The notes below the pieces were generated by a model, which was not told the origin of the DNA, made no database searches, and saw only the letters and a list, made by a program, of their open reading frames with translations. From positions 1-64,000 of the forward strand of contig NZ_JABMCE010000051.1 in assembly GCF_013359865.1 (NCBI RefSeq): a stretch of DNA of 64,000 bases, given 5' to 3'. This document shows positions 31,224 to 41,399 of this stretch, one piece after another (within the stretch, counting starts at the first letter, position 1; every line of letters starts with the position of its first letter). The stretch is from Curtobacterium pusillum. Its GTDB lineage: Bacteria > Actinomycetota > Actinomycetes > Actinomycetales > Microbacteriaceae. The position numbers were made by a program, and so were the translations under genes.

Positions 31224-31236
31224 GTGTGGGGTTCGC

Positions 31237-32181
31237 TCAGCCCGCGATCGTCTCGCGCAGCTGGGCGACCCCGTGCTTGACGACGTCTCCGAAGAGGACG
31301 TCCGGGTCGAGTCTACGGAGTTCCTCGGCCAGGCAGTCGCGCAGGTTGCGGCGCGGCAGCGACAGGTCGTGGGTCGGCTGTCCGGGCATCGAGAGCGTCG
31401 CGACGTCCACGAGGGAGCGCTCGAGCTCGATGGTGCCGGACTCGCGCACGAGCTTGACGCCGTGGATGCCGCTCGACCCGGTCGCGCGGGGCGACGTGAC
31501 GACGGCCACCGGCACCTCGAGCCGCAGCTGCAGCCACGCGGCGAGGAGGATCGTCGACGGGCTGTCCGACGCGCCCGAGACCTCCACCGCGGTGACCGGT
31601 TCGTACGGCGGCTGGTCGAGCGCCGCGGCGAGCTGGTTCCGCCAGAGGGTGAGGCGGGTCCACGCGAAGTCCGTGTCGCCCGGCACGTACGAGGCACCGA
31701 GCGCCTCGATCGCACGGTTCGGGTCCTTCTGCGCGGCGGCGTCGGTGATCCGTCGCTGCGCGATGCGGCCCAGCGCGGACGCGGACGGCTGGTCCGGCGC
31801 GGTCTGCGGCCACCAGGCCACGACGGGCGCGTCCGGCAGCAGGAGTCCGGTGACCAGGCTCTCCTCGTCGGTCGCGGTCTCGCCGTAGGCGCGGAGGACG
31901 ATGACCTCGCTCGCACCCGCGTCGCTGCCGACGCGGATCTGCGCGTCGAGACGACCGGGCGACTTCGTGTCGCCGTTGTTCTTCGACACGATGATGACGC
32001 GCATCGGGTGCTCGCGCGAGGCCTCGTTCGCGGCCTCGATCGCCTCTTCCTCGTGGCCGAGGGCCGTCGAGATGATGAGGGTCAGGACGCGACCGAGGGC
32101 GACGGCGCCGCCCTCCTCGCGGATGTGGACGAGCTTCTTCTGGATCTTCGAGACCGTGGTGTTCGGCAGGTCGATCTTCAT
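31237..32181 (-). CDS. opcA: Glucose-6-phosphate dehydrogenase assembly protein OpcA
   Basis: A 314-aa actinobacterial and cyanobacterial protein required for full activity of Zwf. It begins MKIDLPNTTVSKIQKKLV and contains the central ASDSPSTILLAAWLQ region; no catalytic motif is expected. It overlaps the zwf stop by 4 nt (ATGA), in keeping with complex formation between the two products. Confidence 0.95.
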   Translation of the reverse strand: MKIDLPNTTVSKIQKKLVHIREEGGAVALGRVLTLIISTALGHEEEAIEAANEASREHPMRVIIVSKNNGDTKSPGRLDAQIRVGSDAGASEVIVLRAYGETATDEESLVTGLLLPDAPVVAWWPQTAPDQPSASALGRIAQRRITDAAAQKDPNRAIEALGASYVPGDTDFAWTRLTLWRNQLAAALDQPPYEPVTAVEVSGASDSPSTILLAAWLQLRLEVPVAVVTSPRATGSSGIHGVKLVRESGTIELERSLVDVATLSMPGQPTHDLSLPRRNLRDCLAEELRRLDPDVLFGDVVKHGVAQLRETIAG

Positions 32182-33716
32182 GGACGCCTCCAGGTCCGGC
32201 CGTCGCGGGCGAGCAGGGCATCGGCGGACGCCGGGCCCCACGTGCCGGGACGGTACTGCTCGGGCTGGCCCTGCGTGGCCCAGAACTCCTCGATCGGATC
32301 GAGGATCTTCCACGACAGTTCCACCTCTTGGTGACGGGGGAACAGGGGCGGGTCGCCGAGGAGCACGTCGAGGATGAGTCGTTCGTACGCCTCCGGCGAG
32401 GCCTCGGTGAACGCGTGGCCGTAGCCGAAGTCCATCGTCACGTCGCGCACCTGGGTGCCGACGCCGGGGACCTTCGAGCCGAAGCGGAGCGTGACGCCCT
32501 CGTCCGGCTGCACCCGGATGACGAGCGCGTTCTGGCCGAGCGGCGACTGCGGGATGCCGAAGACGTCCTCGGGGACGCGCTTGAACACGATCGCGATCTC
32601 GGTCACGCGGCGGCCGAGACGCTTGCCGGCGCGCAGGTAGAACGGCACGCCCTGCCAGCGGCGCGTGGCGATGTCGAGCTTGATCGCCGCGTACGTCTCC
32701 GTGTGGGACTCCGGGTTCATGCCGGCTTCCTCGAGGAAGCCCAGCACCTTCTCGCCGCCCTGCCAGCCGCCGGCGTACTGCCCGCGCGCGGTCGCCGTGG
32801 CGAGGTCCGCGGGGAGACGGACGGCGGAGAGCACCTTCTCCTTCTCGGCGCGGAGGTCCGCGGCCTTGAACGAGACGGGCTCCTCCATCGCGGTGAGCGC
32901 GAGGAGCTGCAGGAGGTGGTTCTGGATGACGTCGCGCGCCGCTCCGATGCCGTCGTAGTACGCGGCACGTCCGGCGACGCCGATGTCCTCGGCCATCGTG
33001 ATCTGCACGTGGTCCACGTAGTTCGAGTTCCAGATGGGTTCGTACATCTGGTTCGCGAACCTCAGCGTCAGGAGGTTCTGGACGGTCTCCTTGCCGAGGT
33101 AGTGGTCGATGCGAAACACGTCGTCCGGAGCGAACACGCTCTCGACGATCGCGTTGAGCTCGCGAGCGGTGCGGAGGTCGGAGCCGAAGGGCTTCTCGAC
33201 GACCACACGGCTCCACGAGTCCTCGTGCTTCGCGGTCAGACCGGACAGCTTGAGCTGCTCGGTGACGACCGGGAACATCTTCGGGGGGATCGAGAGGTAG
33301 AACGCGTGGTTCCCCAGCGTTCCGCGCTCGGCGTCGAGGTCGTCGACGGTCCGCTTGAGCTCGCGGAACGCCTCGGGGTCGTCGAAGGACCCCTGCACGA
33401 ACCGGATGCCCTGTTCGAGCTGACGCCAGACGTCCTCGTCGAACGGGGTGCGCGAGTGTTCCTGGACGGCGTCGTGGACGAGCTGGGAGAAGTCTTGGTC
33501 CTCCCAGTCACGCCGAGCGAACCCGACGAGGGCGAACCCGGGCGGCAGGAGCCCCCGGTTCGCCAGGTCGTAGACCGCGGGCATCAGCTTCTTGCGGGAC
33601 AGGTCGCCCGTCACGCCGAAGATGATGAGGGTGCTGGGTCCCGCGATCCGGTTCAGTCGACGATCCGTCGGCAGCCGGAGCGGGTTGTGCTCCGGGGTGA
33701 TTGCCACCGGTGACAT
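32178..33716 (-). CDS. zwf: Glucose-6-phosphate 1-dehydrogenase
   Basis: A 512-aa NADP-dependent enzyme that starts the oxidative pentose-phosphate pathway and is the main NADPH source. The cofactor motif GVTGDLS is at 34-40, EKPFG at 174-178 and the active-site RIDHYLGKE at 202-210. The ATG at 33716 has a GGAG site. It lies 23 bp after pgi and overlaps opcA. Length is normal. Confidence 0.98.
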   Translation of the reverse strand: MSPVAITPEHNPLRLPTDRRLNRIAGPSTLIIFGVTGDLSRKKLMPAVYDLANRGLLPPGFALVGFARRDWEDQDFSQLVHDAVQEHSRTPFDEDVWRQLEQGIRFVQGSFDDPEAFRELKRTVDDLDAERGTLGNHAFYLSIPPKMFPVVTEQLKLSGLTAKHEDSWSRVVVEKPFGSDLRTARELNAIVESVFAPDDVFRIDHYLGKETVQNLLTLRFANQMYEPIWNSNYVDHVQITMAEDIGVAGRAAYYDGIGAARDVIQNHLLQLLALTAMEEPVSFKAADLRAEKEKVLSAVRLPADLATATARGQYAGGWQGGEKVLGFLEEAGMNPESHTETYAAIKLDIATRRWQGVPFYLRAGKRLGRRVTEIAIVFKRVPEDVFGIPQSPLGQNALVIRVQPDEGVTLRFGSKVPGVGTQVRDVTMDFGYGHAFTEASPEAYERLILDVLLGDPPLFPRHQEVELSWKILDPIEEFWATQGQPEQYRPGTWGPASADALLARDGRTWRRP

Positions 33717-33739
33717 GAGTCGGTGAACTCCTTCGAGAG

Positions 33740-35338
33740 TCAGAGGGTGACGGCGGAGGTCAGGGCTGCGGTGGCAGCGGGGACGTCCGTCGTCGTGAGG
33801 GTCAGGACCGGGCGACCGTGCTGCGCGAGGACACTCGCGTCGCCGGAGGCCTGGGCCCGGATGAGCTGGCCGAACGTGAACGGACGGCCGGGGATGGCCA
33901 GGTCGTCGGGTTCGTCGGCCACGATCTGCAGGAACACGCCGTTCGCCGGACCGCCCTTGTGGTACTGCCCGGTCGAGTGCAGGAAGCGCGGGCCGTAGCC
34001 GAACGTGACGGGCCGGCCGGTGCGTGCCGCGAGGACGTCGCGGAGCGACTCGAGGGCCTGGTTCGACGTGCGGTCCACGTAGGCCTGCACGGCCAGGTAG
34101 CCGGTCGCGTCGATCTGGGCCAGGAGGCTCGTCACGGCTTCTGCGAGCGTGCTCCCGACCGGCAGTCCCTCGGTCGCGCGGACGGCGATGCCGTCCTCGG
34201 TGAACGCGGGTTCGGTCGGCGCCGGACGGTCGTCCAGCAGGGCACGTGCCGCGGCCTTGGCGGCCTCGACGTCGGGCTGGTCGAACGGGTCGATGCCGAG
34301 CAGACGCCCGGCGACCGCCACGGCGTACTCCCACACGAGGAGCTGACCGCCGAGCGTGCCGGCGATCTCGACCTCGCCCTCGGCGACGTGCCGTTCTTCC
34401 TCGCGGGAGCCGACGAGCCGGACGATCTGCAGGTCGGGAAGGCCGGCGGTGACCTCGGGGGAGTCGACGTCGAGCACGACCGGGAGCAGGCCTCGACCGC
34501 TCTTGCCGGTGGACTCGGCGATCAGCTGCTCCACCCAGTCGCCGAAGCCGACGATGTGGGTGCCGTCCGGGACGATGCCGATCTTGTCGCGCAGCGGCTC
34601 GGTCCCGCCGAGGACGGCGCCGAGCACGAGGCCCGGGTTCTCGTCGGTGTCGACGGCCAGCAGCGCGGAGATGGCGTCCGCCTCGTCGAGGAGCTCCTCG
34701 ATGTCCGCGCCGGCGAGACCGGAGGGCACGAGGCCGAACGCCGTCAGCGCCGAGTAGCGGCCGCCGACGTTGGGATCGGCGGCGAAGACCCGGTAGCCGG
34801 CCGCGGTCGCCTCGGCCTCGAGCGGGGAGCCCGGGTCGGTGACGACGACGATGCGGGTCGCCGGGTCGATGCCGGCATCGCGGAACGCCTGCTCGTACAC
34901 ACGGCGCTGGGAGTCGGTCTCGAGGGTCGACCCCGACTTGGAGGACACGACGAGCACGGTGCGGTCCAGCCGGTGTTCGACCGCGGCACGGACCTGCGCC
35001 GGATCCGTGGAGTCGAGGACGGTGAGCGGGACGCCCGACGTCCTCGTGATGACCTCGGGCGCGAGCGACGAGCCGCCCATGCCGGCGAGGACGACGTGGT
35101 CGACCCCATCGGCACGCAAGCGGTCGCGCAGGGCGACGACCTCGGCGACGAGCGGGCGGGAGACCGAGACGGCCTCCACCCAGCCGAGGCGCTTCGACGC
35201 CTCGGTCTCGGCAGCCGGACCCCACAGCTCGGGGTCCTGGGCGGTGATGCCCGAGGCCACCAGGTCGGCGACGAGACGCGGGACCACCTGGTCGATGGCC
35301 CGCGCCGCGTCGCCGCTGGCGGCGATGGAAACCGTCAC
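33740..35338 (-). CDS. pgi: Glucose-6-phosphate isomerase (Tal-Pgi-related type)
   Basis: A 532-aa isomerase between glucose-6-phosphate and fructose-6-phosphate. The SIS-fold sugar phosphate site appears as VLAGMGGSSLAPEV, VSSKSGSTLET and DPGSPLEAEA, and the C-terminal active site as YGPRFLHSTGQYHKGGP. This arrangement resembles the isomerase half of fused transaldolase/isomerase proteins more than the 550-aa E. coli Pgi, judged by eye. GTG 35338 overlaps the last base of the tal stop (TAGTG), so the two are translated together. Confidence 0.93.
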   Translation of the reverse strand: MTVSIAASGDAARAIDQVVPRLVADLVASGITAQDPELWGPAAETEASKRLGWVEAVSVSRPLVAEVVALRDRLRADGVDHVVLAGMGGSSLAPEVITRTSGVPLTVLDSTDPAQVRAAVEHRLDRTVLVVSSKSGSTLETDSQRRVYEQAFRDAGIDPATRIVVVTDPGSPLEAEATAAGYRVFAADPNVGGRYSALTAFGLVPSGLAGADIEELLDEADAISALLAVDTDENPGLVLGAVLGGTEPLRDKIGIVPDGTHIVGFGDWVEQLIAESTGKSGRGLLPVVLDVDSPEVTAGLPDLQIVRLVGSREEERHVAEGEVEIAGTLGGQLLVWEYAVAVAGRLLGIDPFDQPDVEAAKAAARALLDDRPAPTEPAFTEDGIAVRATEGLPVGSTLAEAVTSLLAQIDATGYLAVQAYVDRTSNQALESLRDVLAARTGRPVTFGYGPRFLHSTGQYHKGGPANGVFLQIVADEPDDLAIPGRPFTFGQLIRAQASGDASVLAQHGRPVLTLTTTDVPAATAALTSAVTL

Positions 35339-36450
35339 TACTTGGCGCCCTCGAGGGCGTTCTTCACGGTGTCGACGAGCTCGCCCCACGAGACGTTGAA
35401 CTTGTCGACGCCCTCCTTCTCGAGCAGTGCCACGACGTCGTCGTAGTCGATGCCCTGCGCGGCGAGCTGGTCGAGGACCTCCTGCGCGGCGTCGAAGGAG
35501 CCGGCGATCGCGTCGCCGTGGATCTCGCCGTGGTCGAAGGTGGCGTCGAGCGTCTTGCCCGGCATGGTGTTGACGGTGCTCGGCGCGGCCAGCTCGGTCA
35601 CGTAGAGCGTGTCGGGCAGCGACGGGTCCTTGACGCCGGTCGAGGCCCAGAGCGGACGCTGCGTGTTCGCACCGGCCTCGAGCAGGCCGAGGGCGCGCTC
35701 CGAGGCGAAGGCCTCGGTCCACACCTGGTAGGCGAGCTGCGCGTTCGCGATGCCGGCCTTCGACTTGAGGGCCTTGGCCTCGTCGGTGCCGACGGCGTCG
35801 AGGCGCTTGTCGATCTCGGAGTCGACGCGGGACACGAAGAACGAGGCGACCGAGTGGATCTTCGAGAGGTCGTGACCGGCGGCCCTGGCCTTCTCGAGCC
35901 CGCCCAGGTACGCGTCGATGACCGCGCGGTAGCGCTCGAGCGAGAAGATCAGGGTGACGTTGACGGAGATGCCGGCGGCGATGACCTCGGTGATCGCCTC
36001 GAGGCCCTCGAGCGTCGCCGGGATCTTGATGAGGACGTTCTCCTTGCCGACCTTGTCGAACAGGAACTTCGCCTGCTCGATGGTCTTGGCGGTCTCGTGC
36101 GCGAGGCCCGGCTCGACCTCGATCGAGACGCGGCCGTCGAAGCCCTTGGTCTCGTCGTAGATCGGCTTGAACACGTCGGACGCGTTCGCGACGTCCTGCG
36201 TGGTGATCTCGAAGATCGCGGCGGTCACGTCGGTGCCCGCGGCCGCGAGCTCCTTGACCTGCGCGTCGTAGCGCTCGCCCTTGGCGAGGGCCGAGGCGAA
36301 GATGGTGGGGTTCGTCGTGACGCCGACGACGTTCTTCTCGGCGATGAGCTGCTCGAGCTTGCCGGTCTCGAGCAGTTCGCGCGACAGGTCGTCGAGCCAG
36401 ATGCTCACGCCGACCGCGGAGAGGGCGGCGGTGGGGGTGTTGTCAGCCAT
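35338..36450 (-). CDS. tal: Transaldolase
   Basis: A 370-aa TIM-barrel enzyme of the non-oxidative pentose-phosphate pathway moving a dihydroxyacetone unit from sedoheptulose-7-phosphate to glyceraldehyde-3-phosphate. The Schiff-base Lys is K142 in [20 protein letters not shown] (about 42-51) and SIEVEPGLA are also typical. ATG 36450 has the strong site GAAGAAGAG; an upstream ATG at 36471 is less likely. It directly overlaps pgi by one base. Confidence 0.96.
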   Translation of the reverse strand: MADNTPTAALSAVGVSIWLDDLSRELLETGKLEQLIAEKNVVGVTTNPTIFASALAKGERYDAQVKELAAAGTDVTAAIFEITTQDVANASDVFKPIYDETKGFDGRVSIEVEPGLAHETAKTIEQAKFLFDKVGKENVLIKIPATLEGLEAITEVIAAGISVNVTLIFSLERYRAVIDAYLGGLEKARAAGHDLSKIHSVASFFVSRVDSEIDKRLDAVGTDEAKALKSKAGIANAQLAYQVWTEAFASERALGLLEAGANTQRPLWASTGVKDPSLPDTLYVTELAAPSTVNTMPGKTLDATFDHGEIHGDAIAGSFDAAQEVLDQLAAQGIDYDDVVALLEKEGVDKFNVSWGELVDTVKNALEGAK

Positions 36451-36508
36451 GTGTTTCTCTTCTTCTTTCATCGACCGGCCGGTGAGGCCGTGAAGTCGTG
36501 GTCTGGGG

Positions 36509-36589
36509 GACCGGAGGCGAGGGGCGGAGCCGCGTCGTGCCTCCCGTCGGAGGGAAGGGCCGGACCCGGCGAACCGGACCCGGCCCTTC
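36509..36589 (-). repeat. tkt-tal intercistronic hairpins: GGAGGCGCGG element plus a second stem
   Basis: The 142-bp gap holds a diverged palindrome (36509-36550, arms GACCGGAGGCGAGG and CGTGCCTCCCGTC) and, nearer tkt, a terminator-like stem GAAGGGCCGG / CCGGCCCTTC (36554-36563 with 36580-36589). Both would form in an mRNA running from tkt into tal, so partial termination is likely. Confidence 0.65.
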
Positions 36590-36592
36590 GAC

Positions 36593-38686
36593 TCAGGATG
36601 CTGCGATGGATTCCTTCGCGGCGGCCACGACGTGTTCCGTCGTGAAGCCGAACTCCTTGAAGAGCGTCTGGTAGTCGGCCGAGGCACCGAAGTGCTCGAT
36701 CGAGACGCTGCGGCCCTTGTCGCCGACGATGTCGCGCCAGCTCATGGCGATGCCGGCCTCGACCGACACGCGTGCGGTGACGTCCTTGGGGAGCACCTGG
36801 TCCTGGTAGTTCTCGGACTGGGCGCGGAACCACTCGAGGGACGGCGCGCTCACGACGCGGGCGTTGATGCCCTCGCCCTTGAGCTGCTCGCGCGCGTCGA
36901 CGGCGATCTGCACCTCGGAGCCGGTGGCGATGAGGATCACGTCCGGGGTGCCGTTCGGCGCCTCGGCCAGGATGTACGCGCCCTTGGCGACGTTCTTCGC
37001 CGAGGCGAGCGTGTCGCCGGAGGCGTCGCCCTCGCCGCGCTCGAACACCGGCAGGTTCTGACGGCTCAACGCGATACCGGCCGGGCGGTCGTGGTGCTTG
37101 AGCATCTCGAGCCAGGCGTACGCGACCTCGTTGGCGTCGGCCGGGCGGACGACGTCCAGGCCCGGGATGGCGCGGAGCGCGCTGAGCTGCTCGATCGGCT
37201 GGTGCGTGGGGCCGTCCTCGCCGAGAGCGATGGAGTCGTGTGTCCAGACGTAGATCGCCGGCGCCTTCATGAGGGCCGCGAGGCGGACCGCCGGGCGCAT
37301 GTAGTCGCTGAAGATGAGGAAGGTGCCGCCGAACGGGCGGGTGTTCCCGTGCAGGACGATGCCGGACAGGATCGAGCCCATGGCGTGCTCGCGGATGCCG
37401 AAGTGCAGCACGCGGCCGTACGGGTCGGTCGTCCAGGCCTTGGTCGACGCCTCGGCCGGACCGAAGGACTTGGCGCCCTCGATCGTGGTGAGGTTCGACT
37501 CGGCGAGGTCCGCCGAACCGCCCCAGAACTCGGGCATGAGCGGCGCGATGGCGTTGATGACCTTGCCGGAGGCGGCGCGGGTCGAGACGGCCTTGTCGGT
37601 CGGGAAGACCGGGAGTGCTTCTTCGAGCCCTTCGGGCAGCTCGCCCGCGTTGATGCGATCGAGGATCGCCTTCTTCTCCGGGTTGGCCGTGGCCCACGCG
37701 TCGAAGGTCTTCTGCCATTCGGCGTGCTCGCCCTGGCCCTTGGCGATGGCGCCACGGGTGTACTCGAGGACCTCGGGGTCCACGTGGAAGGTCTGCTCCG
37801 GGTCGAAGCCGAGGACCTCCTTGAGGCCCTTCAGCTCCTCGCCGCCGAGCGCGGAACCGTGGATCTTGCCGGAGTTCTGCTTGGTCGGCGACGGCCAGCC
37901 GATGATCGTCTTGAGGACGATGAGCGACGGCTTGCCGGTCTCGGCCTTGGCGGCCTCGATCGCTGCGTACAGGGACTCGACGTCCTCGGAGTACTCGCCG
38001 GTCTTCTTCCAGTCGACGGTCTGGACGTGCCAGCCGAGCGCCTCGTAGCGGGCGGCGACGTCCTCCGAGAAGGAGATGTCGGTGTCGTCCTCGATCGAGA
38101 TCTGGTTCGAGTCGTAGAAGACCACCAGACGACCGAGCTGCTGGCGGCCGGCGAGGCTCGCGGCCTCGTTCGTGACGCCCTCCTGCATGTCGCCGTCACC
38201 GGCGATCACGTAGGTGAAGTGGTCGAACGGCGACTCGCCGTCGGCGGTCTCCGGGTCGAACAGACCGCGCTCGAAGCGCTGCGCGTAGCCGAAGCCCACG
38301 GCGCTGGCGAGGCCCTGGCCGAGCGGGCCGGTGGTGATCTCGACGCCGTCGGTGTGGCCGTACTCCGGGTGACCCGGGGTCTTCGAACCCCACTTGCGGA
38401 GGTGCTGCAGGTCCTCGAGCTCGAGGCCGTAGCCGTGCAGGTAGAACTGCACGTACTGCAGGATCGAGGCGTGGCCGGCGGAGAGGATGAAGCGGTCGCG
38501 GCCGATCCAGGTGGAGTCGCTGGGGTCGCGACGCATCACCTTCTGGAAGAGCAGGTGGGCGACCGGCGCGAGGCTCATCGCGGTGCCGGGGTGACCGTTG
38601 CCGGCGGCCTCGACCGAGTCGGCGGCGAGTACGCGGGCCGTGTCGACGGCCTTCCTGTCGATGGCGTCCCAGGTGAATTCAGCCAC
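36593..38686 (-). CDS. tkt: Transketolase
   Basis: A 697-aa thiamine diphosphate enzyme transferring two-carbon units in the pentose-phosphate pathway. Motifs: GHPG at 31-34, ThDP/Mg site GDGDMQEG at 163-170, the pyrimidine domain (about 360-535) and the C-terminal domain. It is the first gene of the pentose-phosphate operon, with a leader of about 155 nt. The start is GTG 38686 without a clear ribosome site. Confidence 0.97.
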   Translation of the reverse strand: MAEFTWDAIDRKAVDTARVLAADSVEAAGNGHPGTAMSLAPVAHLLFQKVMRRDPSDSTWIGRDRFILSAGHASILQYVQFYLHGYGLELEDLQHLRKWGSKTPGHPEYGHTDGVEITTGPLGQGLASAVGFGYAQRFERGLFDPETADGESPFDHFTYVIAGDGDMQEGVTNEAASLAGRQQLGRLVVFYDSNQISIEDDTDISFSEDVAARYEALGWHVQTVDWKKTGEYSEDVESLYAAIEAAKAETGKPSLIVLKTIIGWPSPTKQNSGKIHGSALGGEELKGLKEVLGFDPEQTFHVDPEVLEYTRGAIAKGQGEHAEWQKTFDAWATANPEKKAILDRINAGELPEGLEEALPVFPTDKAVSTRAASGKVINAIAPLMPEFWGGSADLAESNLTTIEGAKSFGPAEASTKAWTTDPYGRVLHFGIREHAMGSILSGIVLHGNTRPFGGTFLIFSDYMRPAVRLAALMKAPAIYVWTHDSIALGEDGPTHQPIEQLSALRAIPGLDVVRPADANEVAYAWLEMLKHHDRPAGIALSRQNLPVFERGEGDASGDTLASAKNVAKGAYILAEAPNGTPDVILIATGSEVQIAVDAREQLKGEGINARVVSAPSLEWFRAQSENYQDQVLPKDVTARVSVEAGIAMSWRDIVGDKGRSVSIEHFGASADYQTLFKEFGFTTEHVVAAAKESIAAS

Positions 38687-39041
38687 TTGGATGTTGACCC
38701 TTCATTGATGCGACATGTGCGAGGGCTCGTGCCATCGCACGGACATGATCGCCATCCCGGGGGCCTGAGTCGTGTCGCCGTCTCGCGGCGGCCGACCGGC
38801 GCTTCGCGGCCGACGTCATCGGGGCACGCACTGCGGGAGGGCAGGTCCAGCATAGTGACCATGCACTCAGAAGGGGTTCAGGTGACACCGGTTGTCCCGG
38901 ATGGCGGGGCGGGGCATCGTCGCGGCGCCTCGATCACGTAAACTGTCAGGGACCCGTGAGCATTCCGGGTCGACGCACGCCCCGACGACGACGGAGCCGT
39001 CCACCGAGCGTGCGAGCTGACGCGAACAGACTGAGGTTCCC
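38687..39041. promoter_or_regulatory. Divergent promoter region tkt/ctaB
   Basis: This 355-bp gap holds no gene. On the minus strand TATGCT (38849-38854) is the likely tkt -10; on the plus strand TAAACT (38939-38944) is the likely ctaB -10, giving a leader of about 90 nt. I see no operator or riboswitch that I can name. Confidence 0.5.
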
Positions 39042-39983
39042 TTGCCGACTGCCACCGTGACCCGGCCCGACACCGATCGACCCCGCTCGACGCTGTCCCG
39101 CAAGGTCCGCGCGTACGTCTCGCTGACGAAGCCGCGGGTCATGGAGCTGCTGCTCGTCACCACGGCACCGACGATGTTCCTCGCCGAGCGCGGCGTCCCG
39201 GACCTCTGGCTGGTCTTCTGGACGATGCTCGGCGGCGCGATGTCGGCGGGGTCCGCCTCGGCCTTCAACTGCTACATCGACCGCGACATCGACCGGCTGA
39301 TGAAGCGGACGAGCGCGCGTCCGCTCGTCACCGGCGAACTCTCCGACCGCGAAGCGTTCGTCTTCTCGTGGGTGCTCGGCATCCTGTCCACCGCAGTGCT
39401 CGGGTTCCTCGTGAACTGGCTCGCCGCCGCGCTCAGCGTCGTCGCGATCCTCATCTACGTGTTCGTCTACACGCTGTGGCTCAAGCGCCGCACCCCGCAG
39501 AACATCGTCTGGGGCGGATCGGCCGGCTGCATGCCCGTGCTCATCGGCTGGGCGGGCGTGACCGGGTCGCTGTCCTGGGCGCCCGTCATCCTCTTCATGG
39601 TGATCTTCCTCTGGACGCCGCCGCACTACTGGCCACTGTCGATGAAGTACCGCGACGACTACGACGCCGCCGACGTGCCGATGCTCGCCGTCGTCCGGGG
39701 CCGCACGGTCGTGGGGCTCCAGGTCGTGCTGTACGCGTGGGCGACGTTGGTCTGCTCGCTGCTGCTCATCCCCGTCGCGCACATGGGGCCGCTCTACACG
39801 GTCGTGGCGCTGGCTGGCGGGATCTGGTTCGTCGTCGAGTCGCACCGGCTGTACTCGCGGGCGATCCAGCACGTGGAACACGTGCAGCCGATGCGGGTGT
39901 TCCACAGCTCGATCACGTACCTGACGCTGCTGTTCATCGCGGTGGGCATCGACCCGCTGCTGCCGCAGGTCTTCACCTTCTAG
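39042..39983 (+). CDS. ctaB: Protoheme IX farnesyltransferase (heme O synthase)
   Basis: A 313-aa UbiA-family membrane prenyltransferase adding a farnesyl group to protoheme to make heme O for aa3-type oxidases. The metal/diphosphate motif NCYIDRDID (N76, D80, D84) and about nine hydrophobic helices are present. TTG 39042 has TGAGG 5 nt upstream; GTG 39057 is an alternative start. It converges with ctaA, its partner in heme A synthesis. Confidence 0.95.
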   Translation: MPTATVTRPDTDRPRSTLSRKVRAYVSLTKPRVMELLLVTTAPTMFLAERGVPDLWLVFWTMLGGAMSAGSASAFNCYIDRDIDRLMKRTSARPLVTGELSDREAFVFSWVLGILSTAVLGFLVNWLAAALSVVAILIYVFVYTLWLKRRTPQNIVWGGSAGCMPVLIGWAGVTGSLSWAPVILFMVIFLWTPPHYWPLSMKYRDDYDAADVPMLAVVRGRTVVGLQVVLYAWATLVCSLLLIPVAHMGPLYTVVALAGGIWFVVESHRLYSRAIQHVEHVQPMRVFHSSITYLTLLFIAVGIDPLLPQVFTF

Positions 39984-40007
39984 CGCGTGCGGTCGCTCCG
40001 CGCGTAG

Positions 40008-40145
40008 GCGATGTCGCTCGCACACATCGAGCGACATCGCACGCGACGATCGACGTGCGTCGTGCGTCGTGTCGGACGATGCGCATGCAACCGATGCGCG
40101 CGCAACGAACGACGTCCCACCCGTCGATCGACAGGTGGGACGTCG
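40008..40145. terminator. Stacked hairpins between convergent ctaB and ctaA
   Basis: Two strong stems lie in the 175-bp gap: GCGATGTCGCTCG / CGAGCGACATCGC (40008-40040, 7-nt loop) and CGACGTCCCACC / GGTGGGACGTCG (40110-40145, 12-nt loop). Between them are degenerate repeats of CGATGCGC and CGTGCGTCGT. They should end transcription from both sides. Confidence 0.7.
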
Positions 40146-40158
40146 GAAGTCGCGCGCG

Positions 40159-41133
40159 TCAGGCGCCGAGGGGCTCCCGCACCGCCTGGCGGCCGGCGGT
40201 GCCGCGCGTGGAGAGCGTCACCACGGTGGTAGCGCCGACGAGCAGCCCGGCCAGGACCATGTGCGTCCCGACGAGGCCGACCGGCAGACCCGTGCGCGCC
40301 TGGGTGAGTCCGACGGCGATCTGCACGAACTCGACGACGAGGAGGAGCAGCGCCCACTTGCTCGACAGGCGGAGGCGGACGGCGCCCACGACGAGCACGA
40401 GGGTCAGGGCGAAGAGGACGTAGGCGGGCACGGCGTGGACGTGCTCCATGATCGCGGGGTCGAACCCGGTGCGGTGGAGCCGGCCGCCGTCGACGGCCGC
40501 GTCGGCACCGGCGTGCGGGCCGCTGCCGGTGGTGAGGATGCCGACGAGCACGGTCACCACGACGGCCGCGATCGTGCCCCGGACGACGCCCGTGTACCAG
40601 CGCGGCACGAGGCGCTCCGCGGTGCGCGGTCCCCGCATCGCGCGGTAGACCAGCGCTGCGGTGACCGCGGTGAGCGCGCCGGAGACGACGAAGTGGAGCC
40701 CGACGACGAACGGGTTGAGGTTCGTCCAGACGCTCATGCCGCCGATGACCGCCTGCACCGGGATCGCTGCGCCCTGGGCGAACGCGAGCCAGAAGAGCTC
40801 GGGGCGGGTACGGCGCATCCGGACGACGAGCAGGAACATCGCGATCGCGACGATCACGAGCACGAAGGTCAGCAGACGGTTGCCGAACTCGATCACCCCG
40901 TGGACGCCCATCTCGGGCGTCGAGACGAGGGAGTCCGCCGTGCACTTGGGCCACGTGGGGCAGCCGAGGCCCGAGGCCGTGAGCCGCACGAGGCCGCCCG
41001 TGCCGATCAGGATGACCTCGACGATGAACGACGCCCAGGCGAGGACGACGACGCGCTGGTCCACGACGCGGGGGAGTGACCACCACCGCGAGGTCCGGAC
41101 GTCCTGGCCGACGGGGGATCCGACGCGAGTCAC
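40159..41133 (-). CDS. ctaA: Heme A synthase
   Basis: A 324-aa membrane protein with about eight helices that oxidises the C8 methyl of heme O to give heme A. The extracytoplasmic Cys pair GCPTWPKC after helix 1, the IEFGNRLLTF segment and His in MGVHGVIE, HFVVSGALT and EHVHAVPAY mark heme-binding and active sites. GTG start with site AGGAAGG. Divergent from the suf operon. Confidence 0.93.
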   Translation of the reverse strand: MTRVGSPVGQDVRTSRWWSLPRVVDQRVVVLAWASFIVEVILIGTGGLVRLTASGLGCPTWPKCTADSLVSTPEMGVHGVIEFGNRLLTFVLVIVAIAMFLLVVRMRRTRPELFWLAFAQGAAIPVQAVIGGMSVWTNLNPFVVGLHFVVSGALTAVTAALVYRAMRGPRTAERLVPRWYTGVVRGTIAAVVVTVLVGILTTGSGPHAGADAAVDGGRLHRTGFDPAIMEHVHAVPAYVLFALTLVLVVGAVRLRLSSKWALLLLVVEFVQIAVGLTQARTGLPVGLVGTHMVLAGLLVGATTVVTLSTRGTAGRQAVREPLGA

Positions 41134-41399
41134 GAGGGTGGTGCCTTCCTGTTGTTCCGTGCAGCGAACCTGTAGGATTCGAGGGTTCAGCAGCAGTCAA
41201 GTCTAGGCAGGCGCCGGCTCCGAATGGGCCGAGATCGCCGATCACACCCAGGACTGCGTGGAACCATCGACGTTGCGAGGGAGCAACACCGTGTCCGCCG
41301 TGCACGTGAAGAGCGTGTCGGGGGTCTGCGGTGGAATGGCGTCCAGACGCCACGGGTTGACACCCACAGACGCTGCCGCGAGAAGGAAACGAGGAGACC
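41134..41399. promoter_or_regulatory. Divergent control region ctaA/sufB
   Basis: On the minus strand TTGACT (41195-41200) and TCCTAC (41172-41177) with 17-bp spacing are a possible ctaA promoter. Towards sufB there are small inverted repeats GTTGC-GAGGGA-GCAAC (41271-41286) and TGGCGT-CCAG-ACGCCA (41337-41352). A strong ribosome site GAGGAG precedes ATG 41400. No sufR-like gene lies here. Confidence 0.4.

Noticed and set aside
38687..38848. Regulatory RNA in the tkt leader
   Set aside because: About 155 nt long but no strong extended pairing or recognisable motif was found.
41357..41362. TTGACA upstream of sufB as a -35 box
   Set aside because: No -10 hexamer lies 16-19 bp downstream; that stretch is the ribosome binding region.
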